Positions 45,169 to 54,707 are shown, numbered from the stretch's first letter. The stretch is 64,000 bases of DNA from JAHEDH01 sp963745865 (GCA_963745865.1 CAVUYZ010000003.1:310001-374000); one strand, 5' to 3'. Numbers and translations are program-made. The notes: generated from the sequence alone by a model not told the origin.

Positions 45169-46059
45169 ATGCCAGCAGTCCCCGACACCCCGCAATGGGC
45201 GAGAGACGTCGTATCGCAATACGTCGATCGCCATCTCGTGGCGAGGGGTCTCTCGGATCACACCATCGGCGCATATCGCCGGGACATAGCCGGGTTCCTC
45301 GATTTCGCCGACCGCCTCGGCTCGCGTGATCTGGCCGAGATCGACCGTCGGGTCGTCCGCCGCTGGGTGGCGCAACTCGACACGCGGCGATATGCCCGGA
45401 CCTCCATCTCGAGAAAGGTCTCGGCGGTGCGGAGCTTCTTCGACTTCTGCGTTCGCCGCGAGGTCGTGGCGGTCAACCCAGCGACCGGCGTCAACACGGC
45501 ACGGCCGGCGAGGCCGCTGCCGCACGCGATGCCGGCCCGCTCTGTGAGTGCAGCGTTGGAGTCCGTCGACGGAGACGATCCGGTGTCACTTCGCGATCGT
45601 GCCCTGCTCGAGCTCCTCTACTCGACCGGGCTTCGTGTGTCCGAGGCGACCGGCCTCGACATGTCCGATGTCGATCGGGATCTCCTCGTCGTCACTGGAA
45701 AGGGAGATCGTGCCCGCACGGTTCCACTCGGTCGCCCCGCCAGGCGGGCGCTCGATCGCTGGCTCGCCGAGGGCCGAGCTGCACTCGCCACCGAGCGCGC
45801 CGGATCCCGCCTGTTCGTCGGGGTGAGAGGCGGCCCACTCGACACGAGAGGTGTTCGACGGGTGTTGCGATCCAGGATGGCCAGCTTCCCCCATGCTCTT
45901 CGACACTCGTTCGCCACCCACCTGCTCGAAGGCGGAGCCGATCTCCGAACCGTTCAGGAGCTGTTGGGTCACGTTGATCTGTCCACCACCCAGATTTACA
46001 CTTCCGTCACTCGAGATCACCTGCGAGCCACCTACGACCGGAGCCACCCGCGTGCCTGA
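45169..46059 (+). CDS. xerC: Tyrosine recombinase XerC
   Basis: With XerD this resolves chromosome dimers at dif. The 296-residue protein has the SAM-like core-binding domain (YVDRHLVARGLSDHTIGAYRRDI) and the catalytic domain with Arg in STGLRVSEATGLDMSDVD, Lys in VTGKGDRARTVPLG, HALRHSFATHLLEGGADL, LGHVDLSTTQIYT and the terminal nucleophile Tyr. The dprA-xerC-whiG-rpsB order is chromosomal, so it is not a phage integrase. The start at 45169 removes six residues of open frame without homology. Confidence 0.9.
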   Translation: MPAVPDTPQWARDVVSQYVDRHLVARGLSDHTIGAYRRDIAGFLDFADRLGSRDLAEIDRRVVRRWVAQLDTRRYARTSISRKVSAVRSFFDFCVRREVVAVNPATGVNTARPARPLPHAMPARSVSAALESVDGDDPVSLRDRALLELLYSTGLRVSEATGLDMSDVDRDLLVVTGKGDRARTVPLGRPARRALDRWLAEGRAALATERAGSRLFVGVRGGPLDTRGVRRVLRSRMASFPHALRHSFATHLLEGGADLRTVQELLGHVDLSTTQIYTSVTRDHLRATYDRSHPRA

Positions 46060-46816
46060 CAACGACATCCTCGACGTCGGCCCGCTGTGGGAGACATACA
46101 AGAAGTCGGGTGATCAGGCTCTTCGAGATCGGCTGATCGTTCACTACTCGCCGCTCGTGAAGTTCGTGGCAGGTCGCGTGGGGGCGGGGCTGCCGAGGAG
46201 CGTCGACCAATCCGACCTCGTCTCATACGGGGTCTTCGGGCTCATCGACGCCATCGACAAGTTCGAGCCCGAGCGCGGCTTCAAGTTCGAGACGTATGCC
46301 ATCAATCGCGTGAAGGGAGCGATCCTCGACGAGCTGAGGGCACTCGACTGGGTTCCCCGATCGGTGCGCGCCAGAGCCAGAGAGATCGAGCGGTCGCTCG
46401 CCGAGTTGGAACACCGCGAACAGCGCAGCGTCAGCGACGACGAGCTCGCCGCCCACATGGGCAAGGAGGTCGACACGTTGCGCGGCGACCTCGCCGAGAT
46501 CTCGACGCTCGGCCTGGTGGCGCTCGACGAGGTGCTCGGGCCGAATTCGAACAGCTCCCTGAGCGACATGATCTCCGACCGGAGCCGCTTGAGCCCGGAG
46601 GCCGCGTTCCAGAAGGAAGAGACGAGGCGAATCCTCGGCGACGCCATCAACCGGCTGCCCGAGCGGGAGCGGCTGGTGTTGACGCTCTATTACTTCGAGG
46701 GTCTCACCCTCGCCGAGATCGGCGACGTCCTGTCCGTCACCGAGTCACGTGTGTGCCAGATCCATGCGAAGTCGGTGATGTCGCTGCGCAATCGAATGAC
46801 CGGTCCGGTCTTCTGA
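46052..46816 (+). CDS. whiG: FliA/WhiG-family RNA polymerase sigma factor
   Basis: The 254-residue sigma factor has region 2 (LIVHYSPLVKFVAGRVGAGL, DLVSYGVFGLIDAIDKFEPERGFKFETYAINRVKGAILDELR in pattern), region 3 (ERSLAELEHREQRSVSDDELAAHMG) and region 4 (LPERERLVLTLYYFEGLTLAEIGDVLSVTESRVCQIHAKSV). This is the sigma-28 type. In Streptomyces WhiG, which governs sporulation, lies beside dprA and rpsB, so I call it WhiG by synteny. Whether it serves flagella or differentiation here is open, as no flagellar genes are visible. Its start overlaps the xerC stop. Confidence 0.85.
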   Translation: MPDNDILDVGPLWETYKKSGDQALRDRLIVHYSPLVKFVAGRVGAGLPRSVDQSDLVSYGVFGLIDAIDKFEPERGFKFETYAINRVKGAILDELRALDWVPRSVRARAREIERSLAELEHREQRSVSDDELAAHMGKEVDTLRGDLAEISTLGLVALDEVLGPNSNSSLSDMISDRSRLSPEAAFQKEETRRILGDAINRLPERERLVLTLYYFEGLTLAEIGDVLSVTESRVCQIHAKSVMSLRNRMTGPVF

Positions 46817-46818
46817 AG

Positions 46819-46832
46819 CCTGCCCCGGCAGG
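46819..46832 (+). terminator. Short hairpin after whiG
   Basis: CCTGCC-CC-GGCAGG, a 6-bp stem, lies three bases after the whiG stop and has no T-run. It could attenuate read-through into the rpsB leader. Confidence 0.35.
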
Positions 46833-46878
46833 TGCAAGGACGGCCGTGAGTTCGGTCAGAATGCGGGGTACGACGGAT

Positions 46879-46908
46879 TGGCGCCGAACCACCGACAGCG
46901 CGTAGAAT
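46879..46908 (+). promoter_or_regulatory. Promoter candidate for rpsB-tsf
   Basis: TTGGCG (46879-46884) and TAGAAT (46903-46908) are separated by 18 bases and match 4 and 5 of 6 consensus positions. Transcription would begin about 125 bases before the rpsB GTG, giving a leader long enough for S2 autoregulation. The 225-base gap between whiG and rpsB holds no other feature I can support. Confidence 0.5.
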
Positions 46909-47041
46909 CACGCCTATCACGCACGCCTCGTGCATTCCGTCTGGTCGGGTGACGTAACTCGAAAACAGGAATGGCCCGTACGCGGGATGGTCGGAGCACC
47001 GGCCCAGGGGCGGAGGAAACCAACCAGAGAAAGGACTTCAC

Positions 47042-47758
47042 GTGGCTGTCACGATGAAGCAACTGCTGGAGGCGGGTGTCCACTTCGGACATCAGACCCG
47101 GCGATGGAACCCCAAGATGGAGCCGTTCATCTACGGAGAGCGCAACGGTATCCACATCATCGACCTCCGTCAGACACTCGAGCAGGTCAACGGTGCCGCC
47201 GACTACGTCAGGAAGCTGGCTGCGAACGGTGGAACGATCCTCTTCGTCGGCACCAAGAAGCAGGCCCAACAGCCGATCGAGGACGCTGCCAACAAGGCAG
47301 GCATGCCCTTCGTCAATTACCGCTGGCTCGGCGGCATGCTCACGAACTTCGCGACCATCCAGAAGCGCATCTTCTACATGAAGGAGCTGGAGCGGATGGA
47401 GGAGTCGGGTGAGATGAACCTCCGCCCGAAGAAGGAGCGCCTGAAGTTGCGGCGCGAGCTCGAGAAGCTCCAGAAGAACCTCGGAGGCTTGCGAGATCTC
47501 AAGAAGACTCCGGACGCGATGTTCATCGTCGATGTCAACACCGAGCACACCGCGGTCAAAGAAGCGACCCGTCTCGGAATCAGGCTCATCGCGCTGGTCG
47601 ACTCGAACTGCGACCCCGACGACGTCAATGTCGTGATCCCGGGCAACGACGACGCCATCCGGTCGGCGGAAGTCATCGCGATGGCACTCGCCGACGCAGC
47701 CCGTGAGGGACGGGGGCTCGCCTCCGCCGCGCAGGTCGACACCTCGGCCGAGGGCTGA
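47042..47758 (+). CDS. rpsB: 30S ribosomal protein S2
   Basis: The 238-residue protein begins VTMKQLLEAGVHFGHQTRRWNPKM in pattern, with FVGTKKQAQQPIEDAA, YRWLGGMLTNF and MFIVDVNTEHTAVKEATRLGI, all diagnostic of S2. It has a GTG start with AAAGGA about nine bases upstream. It begins the rpsB-tsf-pyrH-frr translation run. Confidence 0.97.
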   Translation: MAVTMKQLLEAGVHFGHQTRRWNPKMEPFIYGERNGIHIIDLRQTLEQVNGAADYVRKLAANGGTILFVGTKKQAQQPIEDAANKAGMPFVNYRWLGGMLTNFATIQKRIFYMKELERMEESGEMNLRPKKERLKLRRELEKLQKNLGGLRDLKKTPDAMFIVDVNTEHTAVKEATRLGIRLIALVDSNCDPDDVNVVIPGNDDAIRSAEVIAMALADAAREGRGLASAAQVDTSAEG

Positions 47759-47768
47759 GAGGAGCGCC

Positions 47769-48380
47769 ATGGCTGATATCAGCGCAAAGGACGTACAGAA
47801 GCTCCGTCAGTCGGCCGGTGTCGGAATGATGGACGCCAAGAAAGCACTCACCGACGCGGACGGTGACTTCGAGAAGGCTACCGAGCTGCTCAGAGAGCGG
47901 GGTCTGGCCAAGATGGCCAAGCGCGCCGATCGCGAGGCCAATGAAGGAACCGTCGGCACGTACTCGCACATCCAGAACGACCACGTCGTGATGGGGGTGC
48001 TCGTCGAACTCGTCTGCGAGACCGACTTCGTGGCCAAGAGCCCCGAGTTCAACGACGTGGCTGCCGACATCGCGATGCACATCTCGTGGTCGAACCCGCT
48101 GGCCGTGACTCGCGAAGAGCTCGATCAAGACGTCGTTGCCAAGGAGAAGGAGCTCATCGAACGTGAGGCGGTCGCGTCGGGCAAGCCCGAAGCCGCGATC
48201 CCCAAGATCGTCGAAGGCAGGATCGAGAAGTTCATCAGCGACCAGGTGCTCGTCGAGCAGCAGTTCGTGAACACCCAGAAGTTCGAGGGAACCGTCGGCG
48301 AGATGGTCGTTGCGCTCGCCACCAAGATGGGCGAGAACATCTCGATCGGTCGGATCAGCCGCATCGCTGTCGGCGAGTGA
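47769..48380 (+). CDS. tsf: Elongation factor Ts
   Basis: This is the guanine-nucleotide exchange factor for EF-Tu. The 203-residue short form begins ISAKDVQKLRQSAGVGMMDAKKALTDADGD with the conserved UBA-like domain. It contains the FEGTVGEMVVALATKMG-type core end, and the dimerisation insert is short, as in actinobacteria. GAGAGGAGCGCC precedes the ATG. It lies ten bases after rpsB. Confidence 0.96.
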   Translation: MADISAKDVQKLRQSAGVGMMDAKKALTDADGDFEKATELLRERGLAKMAKRADREANEGTVGTYSHIQNDHVVMGVLVELVCETDFVAKSPEFNDVAADIAMHISWSNPLAVTREELDQDVVAKEKELIEREAVASGKPEAAIPKIVEGRIEKFISDQVLVEQQFVNTQKFEGTVGEMVVALATKMGENISIGRISRIAVGE

Positions 48381-48385
48381 GCGGG

Positions 48386-49111
48386 ATGGCGGAGACCGAT
48401 CCGGCCGCCCCGAGACGGGTGCTGCTGAAGCTCTCGGGTGAGGCGTTCGCAGATCCCGAGAAGGGCTACGGCATCGATCCGGTCACTGTCGAACGGGTCG
48501 CCAAGGAGCTCGTCGAGGCGCACTCGACAGGCGTTGAACTGGCGATCGTCGTCGGCGGGGGAAACATCTTCCGGGGAGTATCACAGGCCGCCAAGGGCAT
48601 GGACCCGGCCAGCGCGGACTACATGGGAATGCTGGCGACGGTGATCAACGCTCTCGCCATTCGGGATGCGCTCGAGAAGGAAGGGGTTCCCACCCGGGTC
48701 CAATCGGCCATCACGATGCAGCAACTGGCCGAGCCCTACATTCGCCTCAAGGCGATCCGACACCTCGAGAAGGGCAGGATCGTGATCTTCGCCGCGGGGA
48801 CCGGCAACCCGTTCTTCACCACCGACACGACTGCCGCGCTCAGAGCGGTCGAGATCGGTGCAGAGGTTCTCTTGAAAGCCTCGAAGGTCGATGGGATCTA
48901 TGACTCCGACCCGACGACGAACGAGTCGGCGGTCCGGTTCACCGAACTCGACTACATGGAGTTCCTCTCGATGGGTCTCCGGGTGATGGACTCCACCGCC
49001 ATTACGATGTGCCGAGAGCACGGCGTGCCAATCGGTGTGTTCGACATGACCGAGCCCGGCAACATCGTCAGGGCCGTGAGCGGCGAACACATCGGAACGA
49101 TCGTTCACTGA
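48386..49111 (+). CDS. pyrH: Uridylate kinase
   Basis: This enzyme phosphorylates UMP to UDP. The amino-acid-kinase fold is visible from RVLLKLSGEAFADPEKGYG, with the glycine-rich loop IVVGGGNIFRGV, YMGMLATVINALAIRDALEK, and the FAAGTGNPFFTTDTTAALRAVEIGAEVLLKASKVDGIYDSDP run of the family. About 241 residues with the ATG at 48386; a GTG nine bases upstream overlaps the tsf stop and is equally possible. Confidence 0.95.
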   Translation: MAETDPAAPRRVLLKLSGEAFADPEKGYGIDPVTVERVAKELVEAHSTGVELAIVVGGGNIFRGVSQAAKGMDPASADYMGMLATVINALAIRDALEKEGVPTRVQSAITMQQLAEPYIRLKAIRHLEKGRIVIFAAGTGNPFFTTDTTAALRAVEIGAEVLLKASKVDGIYDSDPTTNESAVRFTELDYMEFLSMGLRVMDSTAITMCREHGVPIGVFDMTEPGNIVRAVSGEHIGTIVH

Positions 49112-49153
49112 ACGGCGCTCGGCGACCGGATCGCGACGGCGAAGAGGAGCAAC

Positions 49154-49706
49154 ATGATCGAAGACACTCTCGACGACGCCAAGTTGCGGATGGACCAGGC
49201 GGTCGAAAAGGTCTCCTCTGACTTCTCGACGGTCCGCACGGGCAGGGCGAACCCGCAGATCCTCAATCGCGTGACCGTCGAGTACTACGGGTCTCCGACT
49301 CCGCTGCAGCAGTTGGCGACCATGTCGGTCCCGGAACCTCGACTGCTGGTCGTGCAGCCTTTCGACAAAGGCTCCATCAACGACATCGAAACAGCCATCC
49401 GCAGTTCCGACCTCGGCCTGAACCCGTCGAACGACGGGATCGTGGTGCAGGATCGCCTTTCCGACACTCACCGAGGAGCGCCGCCGGGAGCTGACCAAAG
49501 TCGTGCACCAGATGGCGGAGGACGGCAAGGTGGCCATCCGCAACATCCGCCGGTCGGCCAAGTCAGACCTCGAAGCACTCAGCGGCGACGTATCGGACGA
49601 CGTCATTCGCCGCGCCGAGAGAGAGCTGCAGGAGATCACCGATTCCCACACCGAGCGGATCGACACGCACCTCGAGTCGAAGGAATCAGAATTGATGGAG
49701 GTGTGA
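49154..49706 (+). CDS. frr: Ribosome recycling factor (frameshift near 49450)
   Basis: RRF splits post-termination ribosomes with EF-G. The first part is normal (FSTVRTGRANPQILNRVTVEYYGSPTPL), up to DGIVV. The frame changes there and continues one frame over as RIAFPTLTEERRRELTKVVHQMAEDGKVAIRNIRR to the stop at 49706. One extra base in GTGCAGGATC explains it. Joined length is about 184 residues, exactly the family length. The ATG has GAGGAG upstream. Confidence 0.93.
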
Positions 49707-49707
49707 G

Positions 49708-50888
49708 GTGACCGGCAACGGGGAACGACCAGACACCGGGCCGCCGGGTCGCCCGTCCGTGGGAGACCACGGGCGAAGATGCTCCTCCTACACCCTCCGC
49801 CGACGACGAGGCGGAACCGGACGAGTCCGACGCCGACGATCTCTCCGGGTTGGGTTCGGGTCCCACCTCACTCGACGACTACTCGGAGAGCGACTACCTG
49901 GCGACCACGACCAGGGAGTACCAGGGTCTCGCCGAATCCGTCGCGGAGGCGGACACTCAGGAGTTCGAGCGTCAGGCCGTGGCGGCAGCGATCCCCGGTG
50001 TCGGGAGCGGGCTCATCGGGTTCGAGGACGTCACCGGTGAGAAGGGGGTGTCCGAGGAGGAGATCGAACTCGTCGAGCAGCAGCGCGCCTCGGAGCTGAC
50101 CCTCCGCGTCGCATCGGCCATCGTGCTTGCGGTTCTCTTCATCGGGTCGGTCTTGGTCGGTGACGTTGCCTTCTCGTTGTTCGTCGGATTGGCGATGGTC
50201 GTGTCGATCGGCGAGTTCTACGCATCGGTCCGCTCGGCGGGGTACACACCCCTCGCGCTGTTCGGTCTGATCGGTATCATCGGCGTGGTGGTCGGAGCCC
50301 ATGCCTACGGGACCACCGGCCTGTACGGCTGGCTCGATGGGAACTGTTGGTGTCATCGCCTTCTATTACACGGTCGTGTCACGTCGGGACCCCCTCGAGA
50401 ACGCGGGGATCACGATCGTCGGTCTCGTATGGGTGTCGTTGCTCGGGTTCGCCGTCATCATCGGTCGGAGCGAGTTCGCCGCCCCACTGATCCTCCTCAC
50501 GGTTCTCGGGACCGCTGCATTCGACATCGGTGCCTTCTTCATCGGCAAGACGTTCGGCCGGAGGAAACTGGCGCCGTCGGTGTCGCCCAACAAGACGGTC
50601 GAGGGTCTGATCGGCGGGATCGTTGCGAGCGCCTCGCTGTTGGGGGTCCTGTCGACCTTCCCGTATTTCGATCCCCTGGATGTGACCGATGCCGCCTTGT
50701 TCGCGGCGGCGATCTGCGTGCTCGCCCCGCTCGGGGACGCTGCCGAATCGGTCGTCAAGCGGGCGATCGGGGTGAAGGACATGGGTTCGATCATGCCCGG
50801 TCACGGCGGCATCCTCGATCGGATCGATGCGCTGTTGTTCGTGGTGCCCGCGGCCTACTACTTGTTCGAGGGCCTGGGCTACCTGTGA
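49708..50888 (+). CDS. cdsA: Phosphatidate cytidylyltransferase (two frameshifts)
   Basis: CdsA makes CDP-diacylglycerol for phospholipid synthesis. The GTG at 49708 begins a long acidic cytoplasmic N-terminus, which changes frame near 49743 (then RRVARPWETTGEDAPP, DDEAEPDESDADD). The membrane core starts at TLRVASAIVLAVLFIGSVLVG. A second shift near 50335 precedes MGTVGVIAFYYTVVSRR. The family signature SPNKTVEGLIGG and the terminal DMGSIMPGHGGILDRIDALLF are intact. About 393 residues with roughly eight helices. It lies between frr and dxr as in other actinobacteria; its stop overlaps the dxr start. Confidence 0.9.
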
Positions 50889-52033
50889 CATCGCGGCCTC
50901 TGGTCGTTCTCGGTGCGACCGGGTCGATCGGGCGACAGGCGCTCGAGGTCGCGCAGCGGGCCGACCGGACCGTCGTCGGACTGGCGGCCAGGTCGCCGTC
51001 GTCGGATCTGGCGGACCTCGCATCCCGATTCCCTGAGGCGACCGTGGTCGTCGCCGGCGGCTCCCCGTCCGACCGGGAGGCATTCGCCGACCGCGTCGGG
51101 CGTGACCGGGTGGAGTTCGGAGCGGACGCAGTCGTCACGCTCGCCGCCATGCCTGCAATCGTGATCAACGGAGTGGTCGGCCTTGCCGGATTGCGGCCAT
51201 CCGTCGCGGCGCTCGAGGCGGGAAATCGCCTGGCGCTGGCCAACAAGGAGAGCATCGTTGCCGGTGGAGCCGTGGTGCTGGACGCTGCGAAGCGAGGTGG
51301 CGGTGAGTTGGTTCCCGTCGACTCGGAGCACTCCGCCATCTTCCAGCTCATCGAAGGGACTCCGTCCGACCACATCCGGTCGATCGTGCTCACTGCCAGC
51401 GGTGGCCCGTTCCGTGGTCGGTCGGCGAGCGATCTGGCCGACGTGTCTCCTGCCCAGGCGCTCGATCACCCGACATGGAAGATGGGTCGGCGAATCTCGA
51501 TCGATTCTGCGACGTTGGCAAACAAGGGTCTCGAGGTCATCGAGGCCTCGATGTTGTTCGGAGTCGCGATGGACGACGTCGAGGTCGTCGTCCACCCGCA
51601 GTCGATCGTCCACTCGATGGTCAGGCTCCACGATGGCAGCGTCCTCGCCCACCTCGGAGCGACTGACATGCGGCTGGCGATCGAGTACTCGATCACCCAT
51701 CCTGACCGGGCACACCGTCCAGAGTCCGTCTTCGCGCTCGCAGGGTTGTCGCTGACCTTCGAAGAGCCGGATACCGAAACGTTCCCGGCTCTCGGGCTGG
51801 CCTACGAGGCCGGGCGAGCCGGTGGCTCGATGCCGGCCGTGTTCAACGCTGCCGATGAGATCGCGGTCGAGGCGTTCCTCCAGGGACGGCTCGGCTTCCT
51901 GTCGATTCCGGAGATCATCCGGCGAACCATGGACGGGGTGAGCGTCTTCACGCCGACGAACGCCGATGAGGTGATCGAGGCCGACCGTGAGGCCCGCGGG
52001 CTGGCAGCGTCGCTGATCGCGGGTGTCTGCTGA
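50885..52033 (+). CDS. dxr: 1-deoxy-D-xylulose 5-phosphate reductoisomerase
   Basis: This is the second enzyme of the MEP isoprenoid pathway. The 382-residue protein has the NADPH loop VLGATGSIGRQALEVA, ALANKESIVAGG, the substrate and metal region PVDSEHSAIFQL, the GRSASDLADVSPAQALDHPTWKMGRRISIDSATLANKGLEVIEA family run, and VVVHPQSIVHSMV. The GTG start overlaps the cdsA stop by four bases. The later MEP enzyme ispG is two genes downstream. Confidence 0.96.
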   Translation: MTSRPLVVLGATGSIGRQALEVAQRADRTVVGLAARSPSSDLADLASRFPEATVVVAGGSPSDREAFADRVGRDRVEFGADAVVTLAAMPAIVINGVVGLAGLRPSVAALEAGNRLALANKESIVAGGAVVLDAAKRGGGELVPVDSEHSAIFQLIEGTPSDHIRSIVLTASGGPFRGRSASDLADVSPAQALDHPTWKMGRRISIDSATLANKGLEVIEASMLFGVAMDDVEVVVHPQSIVHSMVRLHDGSVLAHLGATDMRLAIEYSITHPDRAHRPESVFALAGLSLTFEEPDTETFPALGLAYEAGRAGGSMPAVFNAADEIAVEAFLQGRLGFLSIPEIIRRTMDGVSVFTPTNADEVIEADREARGLAASLIAGVC

Positions 52034-52180
52034 CGGGACGTCGTCCCGGGAACCCGGCGGAGGCCGGCGGCGTCAGACCGGCGTCCTGACAGTCCGTAGC
52101 CGAACATCGGGTACAGGTGGGCAGGGGCTACCTTGGTCACGGCAACAGTTCTCGTCCCCGGCCCCGCCGGAAGGATCCCC

Positions 52181-53305
52181 ATGCTCGGTGGCATCGCAGT
52201 CTTCATCGCCCTGATTCTGTTCATCGTCGCCCATGAGGCAGGGCATTTCTTCGCGGCCAAGGCGACCGGGATGAAGGTGACCGAGTTCTTTCTGGGATTC
52301 GGCCCGAGAATCTGGTCGTTCCGGCGCGGCGAGACCGAATACGGGATCAAGCCGATCCCCTTCGGCGCCTACGTCAAGGTCGTCGGCATGAGCTCGCTCG
52401 AGGATGTCGATCCCGAGGACGAAGGGCGCACCTACCGGGAGAAGCCGTTCTGGGCGAAGGCCCTCGTGGTGTTGGCCGGCGTGTTCGCCAACTTCCTGAT
52501 CGGCTACCTGATCTTCTTTGGCATCTCGCTGGCAGAGGGCCAGCCGGTGCTCGTCGATGGAGAATCTGTCCCGTCGACGTCGGTAGCGGCCGTCGTTGCG
52601 GAAACGTCCGACGGAGTGCCGACCAGCGCGGTCGAGCTCGGCCTGCAGCCCGGTGACACGATCGTTTCGATCGACGGGGCCGACACACCCGACTGGGATG
52701 CCCTGGTCGGTGCGCTGTCCGACCGCGGTGGAGATGAGATCGTGGTCGGCGTCCTCAGGGACGGTGAGGAGATCACGCTCCGCGGAGAGCTCGGAGTTCG
52801 GGTGGTCGACGGCGCGGAGCAAGGGTTTCTCGGTGTGGCGCCGAGTGTCCTCACCGAGTCCGTCGGCGTCGGTTCGGCCGCACTCATTGCGGGAGAGCAG
52901 GTGGTGACCGGCATCGGCTTCACGTTCGAGTCGTTCGGCAGGCTGCTCCGTTTCGACACGCTCGGGCAGATGTTCGGTGGAATCTTCGGTGGTGAGATCT
53001 CCGACGACGTCCGACCCGTCAGCCTGGTGGGGGTGGTGCAGATCGGTGCGCAGGCGAGTGAGTTCGGCGTCTCCAACGTCCTGTTCATCCTCGGGATCGT
53101 CAACATCATTCTCGGGACGCTGAACATCGTCCCACTTTTCCCGCTCGACGGCGGCCACTTCGCGGTCGCTGTGTACGAGAAGCTCACGGGGAGGACCGCC
53201 GATATCCGCAAGCTGATCCCCGTGGCGGTCATCGTCATCGCCTTCATCTCGATCTTCGGTCTCGCCGCCATCCTGCTCGACATCGTCCAGCCGATCGACC
53301 TCTGA
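52181..53305 (+). CDS. rseP: Site-2 protease RseP-type M50 zinc metalloprotease
   Basis: This intramembrane protease cleaves anti-sigma factors or signal-peptide remnants. Of 374 residues, the first helix carries the HExxH motif (VAHEAGHFFAAK). The second zinc region is LNIVPLFPLDGGHF with the conserved LD.GH pattern, and a PDZ domain lies between them (SAVELGLQPGDTIVSIDG). The ATG at 52181 is chosen because GGAAGGA is six to eight bases upstream and the first helix then starts directly. The open frame upstream to 52133 has no homology. It lies between dxr and ispG, the common arrangement. Confidence 0.93.
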   Translation: MLGGIAVFIALILFIVAHEAGHFFAAKATGMKVTEFFLGFGPRIWSFRRGETEYGIKPIPFGAYVKVVGMSSLEDVDPEDEGRTYREKPFWAKALVVLAGVFANFLIGYLIFFGISLAEGQPVLVDGESVPSTSVAAVVAETSDGVPTSAVELGLQPGDTIVSIDGADTPDWDALVGALSDRGGDEIVVGVLRDGEEITLRGELGVRVVDGAEQGFLGVAPSVLTESVGVGSAALIAGEQVVTGIGFTFESFGRLLRFDTLGQMFGGIFGGEISDDVRPVSLVGVVQIGAQASEFGVSNVLFILGIVNIILGTLNIVPLFPLDGGHFAVAVYEKLTGRTADIRKLIPVAVIVIAFISIFGLAAILLDIVQPIDL

Positions 53306-53358
53306 CGACGTCCCTCCGAGTCATGGTTCCCGCGAGCGGGACGTAGCATCCCCCTGTG

Positions 53359-54559
53359 ATGGAACGACGACAGACGAAGCAGATCAATGTGGGAAGCGTT
53401 CCCGTTGGCGGAGCAGCCCCGATATCGGTCCAGTCGATGACGACCACGAAGACCGCCGACGTCGATGGCACGTTGGCACAGGTCTATGCGCTCGCCAGTG
53501 CGGGCGCAGACATCGTGCGAATCACCTGCAACGAGGTGGAAGCCGCCGAAGGCCTAGCTGAGATCGTTCCCGCGGAGCCCGGTGCCGATCGTGGCCGACA
53601 TCCATTACCAGTACAAGCTCGCCCTCGCCGCCATGGAAGCGGGAGTTCAAGGGCTGCGCCTCAATCCGGGAAACATCCGGAAGGAAGACCAGATCAAGAC
53701 CGTCGCTCGAGAGGCTCGGGACCGTGGCATACCGATCCGGGTGGGCGTGAACGCCGGCTCGCTCGATCGAGACATCGAGGCCAAGTACGGCGACAAGGTC
53801 CCCGAGGCGCTGGTCGAGTCGGCCCTCAAGGAGATCAAGTATCTGGAGGACGTCGACTTCACCGACATCAAGATCTCGGTCAAGCATTCCAACGTGCCGC
53901 TGATGGTCGCCTCCTACCGGCTGCTGGCCGACACGGTCGACTACCCGCTGCATCTGGGTGTGACGGAAGCGGGACCACTACCCGGCGGCCTCATCAAGGG
54001 GGTTGCCGGGATCGGGACGTTGCTGCTGGAGGGTATCGGGGACACCATCCGGTTCTCGCTGACAGCCGACCCCGTCGAGGAAGCCAAGGCGGGACGCCAA
54101 TTGCTCGAGTATCTCGGACTCCGTGAGCGGAAGGGGCTCGACCTGATTGCCTGCCCGTCCTGCGGCCGCGCCGAGGTGGACGTCATCAAGGTTGCGTCTG
54201 AAGCGCAGGCGGCGTTGGAGGCCGCGAATCTTCCGATTCAGGTGGCCGTCATGGGGTGCGTGGTGAACGGACCGGGTGAGGCGAGTTCGGCTGACATCGG
54301 CATTGCAGCAGGTCGCGGACGCGGCCACCTGTTCATCAAGGGGCAGGTCGTGAGGGTCGTCCCCGAGGACGAAATGGTCGAAGCTCTCCTCGCCGAGGCT
54401 CGGGCGCTGGTCGAAGAGGGTGTCGAAGCCCGGCTCGCCAAGGCGGACGCATCTGCCGCCGCGGAGTCAGAGGCCGAGCGGACGCAACTGGTCGAGATCC
54501 GCGGGGACGCCAACAAGACCAAGGAACGCAAGGAGCGAATCTCCGAAATCGTGGAGTGA
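53359..54559 (+). CDS. ispG: 4-hydroxy-3-methylbut-2-en-1-yl diphosphate synthase (frameshift near 53570)
   Basis: This Fe-S enzyme reduces MEcPP to HMBPP in the MEP pathway. The N-terminal TIM barrel is normal (INVGSVPVGGAAPISVQSMTTT) until EIVP, where the frame changes. One surplus C in GTTCCCGCGG restores RSPVPIVADIHYQYKLALAAMEAG. The 4Fe-4S ligands are visible in CPSCGRAEVD and VMGCVVNGPGEAS. The joined protein is about 400 residues with a long charged C-terminal tail. Confidence 0.93.
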
Positions 54560-54564
54560 AGAGG

Positions 54565-54699
54565 ATTGGCTATTGGCTTTTGGCCGTTGGCCATTGGCTA
54601 CCAGGAGCCTCGCTGCGCTCGGCACTGCATTTTCAAAATGGGATTGGGAGCGGAGCGACTCCTGCCGGCTAATGGCCAATGGCCAGAAGCCAAGAGCAG
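54565..54699. repeat. Inverted repeat built of degenerate heptamers between ispG and coaE
   Basis: The left side has five heptamers ATTGGCT, ATTGGCT, TTTGGCC, GTTGGCC and ATTGGCT (54565-54599). The right side has the complementary series AATGGCC, AATGGCC, AGAAGCC and AAGAGCA. Together with flanking sequence, the two arms (54573-54622 and 54646-54693) form an imperfect inverted repeat of about 48 bases around a 23-base centre that includes CATTTTCAAAATG. The element fills the gap between convergent genes. It may act as a bidirectional terminator or be a miniature mobile-type repeat; origin unknown. Confidence 0.8.
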
Positions 54700-54707
54700 C
54701 CGAAGGC

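Noticed and set aside
45169..46059. Tyrosine recombinase as the integrase of a mobile element
   Set aside because: Its neighbours dprA, whiG and rpsB are chromosomal and conserved; no attachment sites or cargo are seen. XerC fits better.
49850..52033. A cdsA-dxr fusion protein of 727 residues
   Set aside because: The middle of that frame is out of phase with CdsA (whose SPNKTVEGLIGG is in another frame). dxr has its own GTG at 50885; the fusion is an artefact of the shift near 50335.
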